Below, piece by piece: positions 5,978-11,679 of a DNA stretch of 11,679 bases (position 1 is the first letter of the stretch; each line of letters starts with the position of its first letter). Below the pieces are notes generated by a model that was given only the letters and a program-made list of their open reading frames with translations, ran no database searches and was not told the origin of the DNA. The translations under genes and the position numbers were made by a program. The DNA comes from an uncultured Clostridia bacterium (lineage in GTDB: Bacteria > Bacillota > Clostridia > Oscillospirales > Oscillospiraceae), in the NCBI GenBank assembly GCA_937907715.1, contig CALERM010000033.1, positions 1-11,679 on the forward strand. Direction: 5' to 3'.

Positions 5978-6670
5978 TTATTGGAAACGGTTTTCGCCCA
6001 GCGCTTTGCGGACGGCTTTGCAGTCCGGCATGACGCGCAGGAGAAACGCCCAGAAGCCTTTGCCATGATCGGGATGGCGCAGGTGCGTCAGCTCGTGAGC
6101 GAGGACATAATCGAGGCAGACGGGCGGCTGCTTTGCGAGCTGCAGATTCAGCCAGATGCGCCTTGCCGCGGTGTTGCAGGTGCCCCAGCGGGTTTTCATG
6201 TTTTTGATCTGAACGCTTTCCGGATGCAGACCTGTTTTTTCTTCCCAGTATGGCAGGCGCGCGCGGATCTGCGCGTCCAACTGCGTGCGGTAAAAGCTGT
6301 TCAGAAGCGCTTCCCGCTGCGCAGGCGTATCGCCCGGATGAACCTGCAAGACGACTTCCTGCTCGCGAAGGAAGGCGTTTCGCCCACGCGCAGCCGGTTC
6401 CAGCCGGAGACGGAAGCTCTCGCCCCAGAGATAGACGGTCTGTCCGTCGGAATAATCCGGACTTGTAGGCGCGGGACGCGCACGAAGCTTTTGCTGATGG
6501 CGTTCAATCCAGCTGCGCTTTTCGCGCACAAAGCGCACAATATTCTCCTGCGGCAGCCAGGCAGGTGCGGCGATCTGAATGGCGCCGTCCGGCGGCAGCA
6601 CGCGAAGATTCATATGTTTGATGGGCTTTCGGATGACAGTGACGGTCATACCGTCGATGAGCAGCTGCAT
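5978..6670 (-). CDS. YgjP/DUF45-family (SprT-like) zinc metalloprotease
   Basis: Predicted cytoplasmic zinc peptidase of 230 residues, of unknown physiological substrate. The zincin signature HELTH is at 192-196, with the third histidine ligand at H202 in HPDHGKGFW, the arrangement typical of the YgjP/WLM superfamily. The other family hallmark, MKTRWGTC, is at 158-165. The N-terminal half is a beta-rich region (about 1-110) normal for the family. The ATG at 6670 is chosen because AGAGG lies about six bases upstream and a well-placed promoter follows; the frame is open for 78 further codons upstream, but these overlap the divergent glycosyltransferase start and promoter region. The gene is monocistronic, convergent with the P-II-like gene and divergent from the glycosyltransferase. 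All catalytic residues seem present. Confidence 0.93.
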   Translation of the reverse strand: MQLLIDGMTVTVIRKPIKHMNLRVLPPDGAIQIAAPAWLPQENIVRFVREKRSWIERHQQKLRARPAPTSPDYSDGQTVYLWGESFRLRLEPAARGRNAFLREQEVVLQVHPGDTPAQREALLNSFYRTQLDAQIRARLPYWEEKTGLHPESVQIKNMKTRWGTCNTAARRIWLNLQLAKQPPVCLDYVLAHELTHLRHPDHGKGFWAFLLRVMPDCKAVRKALGENRFQ

Positions 6671-6701
6671 AAAACGCCTCTTTTCCGGGAGTGTGCTTTC
6701 T

Positions 6702-6730
6702 ATTATGCGGTCCGGATGCCGCAAAATCAA
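6702..6730 (-). promoter_or_regulatory. Promoter of the YgjP-like gene
   Basis: On the minus strand TTGATT (6730-6725) is followed by a 17-base spacer and CATAAT (6707-6702). The start would be near 6695, about 25 bases before the ATG at 6670. The position also argues against the longer upstream reading of the protease. Confidence 0.65.
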
Positions 6731-6770
6731 GTGCGGGGCAGGCAATTTTATGGACTCCCAGCTTTTGGTC

Positions 6771-6799
6771 TTCCCTTTTTTTCGAAAGCACGGTATAAT
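6771..6799 (+). promoter_or_regulatory. Promoter of the glycosyltransferase gene
   Basis: A perfect TATAAT (6794-6799) stands 28 bases before the ATG at 6828. The hexamer at the 17-base spacing, TTCCCT (6771-6776), is a poor -35 match. It lies in a T-rich tract and is divergent from the protease promoter, about 40 bases away. Confidence 0.55.
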
Positions 6800-6827
6800 G
6801 GAAAAAACTTTTGCGCAGGAGGTTTCC

Positions 6828-8123
6828 ATGGAACAACGCAGCATCTGCCTGATCAACGATTCCTTTCCGCCTGTCACCGACGGTGTGGCAAACGCGGTTG
6901 TCAATTACGCGAAAAATCTGACGCAGGACGGAAAAAAAGCGACCGTCGTGACGCCTGCCTATCCGGACGCGGACGATACGCAGTTCGGCTTTCCGGTTGT
7001 GCGTTACCCCAGCGTCGATCTGACGAAGCTGGTCGGCTATCACGCGGGGTTTCCGTTTTCGGGCCAGACACTCGAAAAGCTCGTCGAGCAGCGCTTCGAC
7101 CTCATTCATTGCCACTGTCCGGTGACGTCTGCGATGCTTGCGCGCGCCCTGCGGGACAGGATTCATGTGCCGCTGGTGTTCACGTATCACACGAAGTTTG
7201 ATATTGATATCGCAAATGCGATCAAGGGAAAGCTTTTGCAGGAGGAAGCGAAGAAGGTCCTGGTCGACAACATCACCGCCTGCGACGAGGTCTGGACCGT
7301 GAGCCACGGCGCGGGTGAGAACCTAAAAAGCCTCGGCTATCAGGGCGAGTATCTCGTTATGCCGAACGGCGTCGATTTCCCGAAGGGCAGGGTAGACGAA
7401 AGCCTTGTGCGCGAGGTGACGAAGGATTTTGACCTGCCGGAAAACGTGCCGGTGTTCCTGTTCGTCGGCAGAATGATGTGGTATAAGGGCTTGAGAATCA
7501 TTCTCGATGCGTTGAAGCTGCTGCGCGGGCAGGGAACTGCATTTCGCATGGTCTTTGTCGGAAACGGCGGCGACCGCGAGGAGGTCATCTCTTACTGCGA
7601 AAGCCTTGGACTGTCGGACTGCGTGTTTTTTACCGCGCCGGCGTATGACCGCAACGTAATTCGCGCCTGGTACTGCCGGGCGGATCTGTTTCTGTTCCCG
7701 TCGACGTTTGACACGAACGGGCTTGTCGTGCGCGAGGCTGCCGCCTGCGGGCTCGGAAGCGTTCTGGTGCGCGGCAGCTGCGCGGCGGAGGATATCAAAG
7801 ACGGCGAAAGCGGATTTCTGATCGAAGAAAACGCGCAGTCGATGGCGGACATGCTCGCAAAGCTCTGCAAGGCGCCTGCGGCAATGCGGCGCGTGGGGCA
7901 GACGGCGCAGAACGAGATTTATATTTCGTGGAAGGACGCCGTTTCCCGCGCGGAAAAGCGGTATGAGATCGTGCTGGAAAATTTCAGAGCCGGGAAATAC
8001 CCCGCGCACAACCGCCAGAGCGACGAAGCATTCCACGCCATCGCGTCGTATCTTGCGGCGGTCGGAAGAGGACAGGAGAAGCTCAGGCTGCGCATGGAGG
8101 AGCTGTCCGAACGATTTCTGTAA
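6828..8123 (+). CDS. GT4-family glycosyltransferase
   Basis: Retaining GT-B glycosyltransferase of 431 residues, expected to move a sugar from a nucleotide-sugar donor to a lipid or polymer at the inner face of the membrane; donor and acceptor cannot be read from sequence. The N-terminal acceptor domain opens with INDSFPPVTDGVANAVVNYA (9-28), including the flexible glycine loop, and contains DLIHCHCP (91-98) and FTYHTKFD (118-125). The donor half has MPNGVD (178-183), FVGRMMWYKGL (212-222) and FPSTFDTNGLVVREA (290-304). In the last motif the canonical E-x7-E pair is D295-x7-E303. The C-terminus (about 385-431) is a charged helical extension. ATG 6828 has AGGAGG five bases before it; the frame is open further upstream but across the promoter. 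It is monocistronic and has no terminator immediately after the stop; the first hairpin is about 157 bases further on. Confidence 0.93.
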   Translation: MEQRSICLINDSFPPVTDGVANAVVNYAKNLTQDGKKATVVTPAYPDADDTQFGFPVVRYPSVDLTKLVGYHAGFPFSGQTLEKLVEQRFDLIHCHCPVTSAMLARALRDRIHVPLVFTYHTKFDIDIANAIKGKLLQEEAKKVLVDNITACDEVWTVSHGAGENLKSLGYQGEYLVMPNGVDFPKGRVDESLVREVTKDFDLPENVPVFLFVGRMMWYKGLRIILDALKLLRGQGTAFRMVFVGNGGDREEVISYCESLGLSDCVFFTAPAYDRNVIRAWYCRADLFLFPSTFDTNGLVVREAAACGLGSVLVRGSCAAEDIKDGESGFLIEENAQSMADMLAKLCKAPAAMRRVGQTAQNEIYISWKDAVSRAEKRYEIVLENFRAGKYPAHNRQSDEAFHAIASYLAAVGRGQEKLRLRMEELSERFL

Positions 8124-8147
8124 GTCAACATGAAAAGACTGGGATTA

Positions 8148-8177
8148 TTAACAAAAAATAACGCACGATTTTATAAA
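8148..8177 (+). promoter_or_regulatory. Candidate promoter downstream of the glycosyltransferase
   Basis: TTAACA (8148-8153), an 18-base spacer and TATAAA (8172-8177), each one mismatch from consensus. No gene follows before the terminator at 8280, so if active it would make a short untranslated RNA of about 130 bases. In such AT-rich DNA chance matches are common. Confidence 0.4.
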
Positions 8178-8215
8178 TATTTAATAAATGCCCGCTATCT
8201 TTTTTAACAACCGCC

Positions 8216-8224
8216 TGGTATGAT
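8216..8224 (+). promoter_or_regulatory. Candidate extended -10 promoter
   Basis: TG-G-TATGAT (8216-8224) has the same TGG-extended -10 layout as the DUF1538 and smc promoters (TGGTACAAT). The -35 match is poor. Transcription would start near 8231. Confidence 0.4.
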
Positions 8225-8230
8225 AATCCT

Positions 8231-8317
8231 GCAAGAAGCGATACAGTCTTTTTTCATTTTCCTCTCTTTTTCATAGAAGCCCGTAAGCAAGCCGGTCACT
8301 TGCTTACGGGTTTTCTT
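8231..8317 (+). ncRNA. Candidate small RNA between glycosyltransferase and smc
   Basis: An extended -10 motif at 8216-8224 followed by a strong intrinsic terminator at 8280-8317, with no convincing coding frame between them, would yield an RNA of about 87 bases: a pyrimidine-rich single-stranded part (8246-8273) and a 3' terminator hairpin. The same sequence could simply be the long 3' untranslated region of the glycosyltransferase messenger. I do not recognise a known RNA family. Confidence 0.3.
8280..8317 (+). terminator. Strong intrinsic terminator upstream of smc
   Basis: A perfect 12-pair stem is formed by CCCGTAAGCAAG (8280-8291) and CTTGCTTACGGG (8299-8310) with a seven-base loop, followed by TTTTCTT. 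It ends either the glycosyltransferase transcript or a separate short RNA, and shields smc from upstream transcription. Confidence 0.88.
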
Positions 8318-8347
8318 CGTTTCCGGCTTTTTCCGCCTGCGGGCGTG

Positions 8348-8363
8348 AAGCTCCGCGGAGCTT
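8348..8363. repeat. 16-base perfect palindrome
   Basis: AAGCTCCGCGGAGCTT reads the same on both strands. It lies about 50 bases upstream of the smc -35 box. It has no T-run and so is not a terminator; it could be an operator or a cruciform/hairpin element. Confidence 0.5.
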
Positions 8364-8410
8364 ATAAAATGAGTTCCGGAAAGATTTTAGGGCAGGCGGT
8401 GCGGCTATGG

Positions 8411-8439
8411 TTGAAATCTTGCGGAAAAGTTGGTACAAT
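8411..8439 (+). promoter_or_regulatory. Promoter of smc
   Basis: TTGAAA (8411-8416), a 17-base spacer and TACAAT (8434-8439), the latter with a TGG extension. The start should fall near 8447, about 27 bases before the GTG. Both hexamers are one base from consensus, so this is a strong housekeeping promoter. Confidence 0.8.
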
Positions 8440-8473
8440 ATCACGATAGTATGTTTTTCTGAGAGGTAAGCGC

Positions 8474-11400
8474 GTGTATCTTCGTTCTTTGGAAATTCAG
8501 GGCTTCAAGTCCTTTCCGGATAAAACCGTTTTGCAGTTCGACAGCGACATCACCGCGATTGTCGGACCGAACGGCAGCGGTAAATCCAATATTTCAGACG
8601 CCATCAGCTGGGTCATGGGCGAGCAGAGCTCCAAGGCGCTGCGCGGGGCAAAGATGGAGGACGTCATTTTCGGCGGCACTCTGAAACGCCCGGCAGTCGG
8701 CTATGCGGAGGCGACGCTCGTTCTGGACAATCAGGACGGAACGCTCCCGGTGGAGACGCCCGAGGTCATGATCACCCGCCGGTACTACCGCTCCGGCGAG
8801 AGCGAGTACTATATCAATAAACAATCCGCGCGTCTGCGCGACATCAACGAGCTTCTGATGGACACCGGTCTCGGGCGCGAGGGCTACTCCAACATCGGGC
8901 AGGGCAGAATCGATGAAATTCTCGCCCAGAAATCGACGGACCGCCGCGAGGTCTTTGAGGAAGCTGCCGGCATCTCCAAATACCGGCACAGAAAAGAGGA
9001 GACCGAGCGCCGTCTTGCCAACACGCAGGACAATCTGCTTCGCATCGGCGACAAAATTTCCGAGCTGGAGCTGCAGGTCGAGCCGCTGCGCCAGCAGGCG
9101 GAGAAGGCGCAGAAATATCTGACGCTGAAGGGAGAGCTTCAGGGGCTTGAGGTTACCGTCTGGCTCGACAGCCTCGACAAGGTCGCCGAGAGCGCCAAAA
9201 AGGCACAGGAGGACTATGCCTCCGCCGCATTTATCTTAGAGCAGGCGCACGACGAACTGAACACGCTCTACCATCAGGCAGAGCAGATGGCGCTGCAGCT
9301 GAACCAGAAGTCTCTGGAGCTGGACCTGCTGCGCGAAAACATCACAAGCTTGCAGACAGAGCGGCAGAAAAAAGAGGCGGACGTGTCCATTTTGCAGGCG
9401 CAGGTGGAGCATTTGCAGCAGAACATCGAGCGCGCCCGGCGCGAAATGGACGAGCAGTCGGCACGAAGCGGCTCGATTGCCGAAACGATTGAAGACCGGC
9501 AGAAGGCGATTGCCGCGCTGGACGAGGCTTGTGCGCAGCTCGATGCGCAGGTGCAGGAGAAAACTGCGCAGGCAAGCGAGGCGCAGCGGCAGCTTACCGC
9601 GGCGCAGCAGGAGCTTTTACAGCGCGCGGCGCAGGAAAATCTTCTGCTGGCAGACGCGCAGGACAAAAAGACGCAGATTGCGTCCCTGACTGCGTCGATG
9701 GAAGAGGTTGAGGCGCGAAAAAGCGCTTTGCAGGAGGATTTGCAGGCAAATGAAGCGCGCCGCGCGCAGACCGAGCAGCAGCGCATGCAGTGCGTCAAGG
9801 CGCTGGAAGACGCGGCAGACGGCGTGCAGTCGGCAAAAAACCGGATCGCGGGCTATGAGCTTCGCCTGAAAACCCGGCAGGAGAAGGCGCAGACGCTGCA
9901 AAGAAATCTCGACGGCGCGTCGGTCCAGCTGCGCACGCTCGAGGCAAAGGCAAATATGCTGCGCGAGATGGAGCGGGACTTCGAGGGCTTTTCCAAGGCG
10001 GTGCGCCTTGTGATGCAGGAGGCGGCGCGCGGCGCGCTTTCGGGCGTACACGGACCGGTCTCCAAGCTTGTCTGCGTCGAAGACCGGTACACTACCGCAA
10101 TTGAAACCGCGCTCGGCGCGGCGATGCAGAATATCATTGTTGACGACGAGGCGTCCGGCAAGGCGGCAATCGGGCTGCTCAAAAGACGAGACGCCGGTCG
10201 GGCGACGTTTCTGCCGCTTTCCACCGTGACAGGACGACGGCTGTCCGAGCCGTCCCTGGCAAATACGCCGGGCTATATCGGCGTTGCCTCCGAGCTTGTG
10301 CAGACGGACGGGCGGTATCAGGGGGTGCTTGAAAACCTTCTGGGAAGGACTGTGATTGCTTCGACGCTGGACGATGCGATTGCGATGGCGCGCAAGTCGG
10401 CAAACCGCGTGCGCATTGTCACGCTCGACGGACAGGTCATGAACCCCGGCGGCAGTATGACGGGCGGTTCGAGCGCAAAGAGCGCGGGCGTTTTGTCCAG
10501 AGCAAATGAATTGAAGCGGCTCGAGCAGGAGCGCGGAAGGCTTCTCGATACGCAGAGCGGCTATAAAAAGAGCCTGCAGGAAGCGCAGTCCCAGTTGGCA
10601 GAAACAGAATATGAGATCAAAACCATCGGCGCGGAGCTGCGCGAGGCGGAGGACGAGGTTCTGCGCCGCACGGAGGAAAAAAAGCAGGTGGAGCGGCTTC
10701 TGGAAACCGTCTCGCAGGCGGAAGATACCTGCCGGCGGGAGCTGGAACGGTTTTTGCAGCGAAGCGGCAGCGACGAGGGAAGGCTGAGTCTTCTTTCCGG
10801 GCAGCTGGAGGGCGTGCAGGCAGAGCTGGCAAAAATCATCGCGCAGAAGCAGGCGCTGCAGGCGCAGGCGGACGAACGGGCAGGTGCGCTTTCGCAGGTG
10901 CAGGACGGCATCGCGGCGCTTCGCATGGCGATTGCGGAAAAGCACGCGGAAAAAACCGCCGCCGAGCAGACCATCGCCCAGATGCAGTCGCTGCGCGAGG
11001 CGATGCAGGGAGACCGGGCGCAGAAGCAGGCACTCATCGACTCGTTCCGCGCGCAGATTGAAACGACCGGGCAGGAAATCGCCGCGCAGTATGCGCAGAT
11101 AGAAACGCTCAAGAGGGACGCGGACGAGAAGGAGCAGACACTGAAGACAGAGGTCGAAGCGCGCACGGCGATGGAGGCAAAGCGCAACCAGACCGAAAAG
11201 CAGGCGCAGGAAAAGAACAAGGATATCCTGCTTCTGGAGCGCGAGTCGGCAAGGCTCGAGCAGAAGAAGGCGACGAGCGAGCTCGAGCAGAAGCAGCTCA
11301 TCGACAAGCTCTGGGAGTCTTATGAGCTGACGCCCTCGAGCGCGAAGGAGCAGACCGTGGAGGTCGAATCCATAGCGGCGGCAAACCGGCGCATCGGCGA

Positions 11401-11679
11401 GGTCAAGCGAAAGATGTCTTCTCTCGGTACGCCGAACCTCGGCGCGATCGACGAATATGCCAGAGTCAGCGAACGCTATGAATACCTCTGCTCACAGCGC
11501 GACGACGTGCTGCACGCAAAAGGCGAGCTGGAAACCATCGTCGGCGATATCACGCGCGAAATGACGGAAATCTTTGTGCGCGAGTTTGCGCGCATCAATG
11601 AATATTTCGGCGCGACGTTTACCGAAATGTTCAGCGGCGGCAAGGCATCGTTGGAGCTGGAGGACGAAAAAGAGCCGCT
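8474..11679 (+). CDS. smc: Chromosome segregation protein SMC (C-terminus beyond window)
   Basis: ATPase subunit of the bacterial condensin-like complex with ScpA and ScpB, which extrudes DNA loops and organises the chromosome. The visible 1068 codons are in one open frame. Residues 1-160 form the N-terminal head: MYLRSLEIQGFKSFPDKT, Walker A GPNGSGKS at 31-38, and GLGREGYSNIGQGRIDEIL at about 133-151. A long Ala/Gln/Glu-rich coiled coil (about 165-500) leads to the hinge (about 520-670, with GVHGPVSKLV near its start and MNPGGSMTGGSS near its end). The returning coiled coil runs to about 1000 and the sequence then enters the C-terminal head (EYFGATFTEMFSGGKASLEL). The ABC signature and Walker B should lie in the missing 120 or so residues. 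The start is GTG 8474, preceded by AGAGG seven bases upstream; this gives the standard SMC N-terminus. It has its own promoter and does not follow rnc within this window. Confidence 0.97.
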   Translation, partial: MYLRSLEIQGFKSFPDKTVLQFDSDITAIVGPNGSGKSNISDAISWVMGEQSSKALRGAKMEDVIFGGTLKRPAVGYAEATLVLDNQDGTLPVETPEVMITRRYYRSGESEYYINKQSARLRDINELLMDTGLGREGYSNIGQGRIDEILAQKSTDRREVFEEAAGISKYRHRKEETERRLANTQDNLLRIGDKISELELQVEPLRQQAEKAQKYLTLKGELQGLEVTVWLDSLDKVAESAKKAQEDYASAAFILEQAHDELNTLYHQAEQMALQLNQKSLELDLLRENITSLQTERQKKEADVSILQAQVEHLQQNIERARREMDEQSARSGSIAETIEDRQKAIAALDEACAQLDAQVQEKTAQASEAQRQLTAAQQELLQRAAQENLLLADAQDKKTQIASLTASMEEVEARKSALQEDLQANEARRAQTEQQRMQCVKALEDAADGVQSAKNRIAGYELRLKTRQEKAQTLQRNLDGASVQLRTLEAKANMLREMERDFEGFSKAVRLVMQEAARGALSGVHGPVSKLVCVEDRYTTAIETALGAAMQNIIVDDEASGKAAIGLLKRRDAGRATFLPLSTVTGRRLSEPSLANTPGYIGVASELVQTDGRYQGVLENLLGRTVIASTLDDAIAMARKSANRVRIVTLDGQVMNPGGSMTGGSSAKSAGVLSRANELKRLEQERGRLLDTQSGYKKSLQEAQSQLAETEYEIKTIGAELREAEDEVLRRTEEKKQVERLLETVSQAEDTCRRELERFLQRSGSDEGRLSLLSGQLEGVQAELAKIIAQKQALQAQADERAGALSQVQDGIAALRMAIAEKHAEKTAAEQTIAQMQSLREAMQGDRAQKQALIDSFRAQIETTGQEIAAQYAQIETLKRDADEKEQTLKTEVEARTAMEAKRNQTEKQAQEKNKDILLLERESARLEQKKATSELEQKQLIDKLWESYELTPSSAKEQTVEVESIAAANRRIGEVKRKMSSLGTPNLGAIDEYARVSERYEYLCSQRDDVLHAKGELETIVGDITREMTEIFVREFARINEYFGATFTEMFSGGKASLELEDEKEP

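Larger units (their letters stand above)
8124..8473 (+). other. AT-rich 350-base intergenic region before smc
   Basis: No protein gene with clear support lies here. The first 200 bases are strikingly AT-rich compared with the flanking genes and hold two promoter-like sites (8148-8177 and around 8216-8224) followed by a strong terminator (8280-8317). The second part is GC-rich and holds a 16-base perfect palindrome (8348-8363) and long-range complementary segments. The smc promoter closes the region. Confidence 0.8.

Noticed and set aside
6671..6904. N-terminal extension of the metalloprotease by 78 codons
   Set aside because: The extension overlaps the divergent glycosyltransferase start and both promoters, and has no ribosome site; the ATG at 6670 has one and gives the usual family length.
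8130..8207. 25-codon frame MKRLGLLTKNNARFYKYLIN... just after the glycosyltransferase
   Set aside because: No Shine-Dalgarno before the ATG and it overlaps the candidate promoter at 8148-8177; the AT-rich composition alone explains the open frame.
8220..8276. 18-codon hydrophobic frame MIILQEAIQSFFIFLSFS, toxin-like at first sight
   Set aside because: Its ATG lies inside the extended -10 motif at 8216-8224 and there is no ribosome binding site upstream.
9617..10945. 442-codon and neighbouring minus-strand frames opposite smc
   Set aside because: Low-complexity antisense shadows of the Ala/Gln/Glu-rich coiled coil; smc is clearly the coding strand.

Overview
This window reads as chromosomal core DNA of a GC-rich (by eye well above 50% GC), spore-forming member of the Clostridia, most likely an Oscillospiraceae/Butyricicoccaceae-type gut Firmicute. 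The evidence is the spmA-spmB spore-maturation pair, an AbrB-type transition-state regulator of the short cysteine-rich clostridial form, strong AGGAGG-type ribosome binding sites, TTGACA/TATAAT promoters and compact intrinsic terminators. The placement is an inference from gene content. I see no mobile element, tRNA, rRNA or CRISPR array.

Layout. Left end: the first 17 codons of a minus-strand gene (1-53) with its own near-consensus promoter (94-122). Next on the minus strand come argS (206-1963, with terminator at 163-198 and an extended -10 promoter) and, upstream of it, spmA-spmB (3133-2561 and 2564-2052), which overlap by ATGA. Divergent from spmA is a small AbrB-family regulator with a C-terminal four-cysteine zinc ribbon (3297-3539), closed by a strong terminator. 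A second plus-strand operon (promoter 3644-3672) holds a 507-residue DUF1538 membrane protein (3743-5266) whose stop overlaps the start of a tandem two-domain P-II-like protein (5266-5931). A hairpin at 5936-5968 separates this operon from a convergent YgjP/DUF45 zinc metalloprotease (6670-5978). Divergent from the protease is a GT4 glycosyltransferase (6828-8123). A 350-base AT-rich spacer follows. It contains promoter-like sites, a strong terminator, a 16-base perfect palindrome and finally the smc promoter. The right end is smc (8474 onward, 1068 codons visible, truncated by the window edge).

How the genes relate. Most are independent housekeeping or sporulation genes: translation (argS), spore cortex/core dehydration (spmAB), transition-state control (AbrB-like) and chromosome condensation (smc). 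The least understood unit is the DUF1538/P-II-like operon. A P-II-type sensor translationally coupled to a polytopic membrane protein suggests a nucleotide- or metabolite-gated transporter of unknown substrate. The sensor gene also carries an in-frame AGGAGG...ATG at the boundary between its two P-II-like domains, so the second domain may also be made alone. I regard this as the best candidate in the window for something undescribed. The second candidate is a possible small RNA between the glycosyltransferase and smc.
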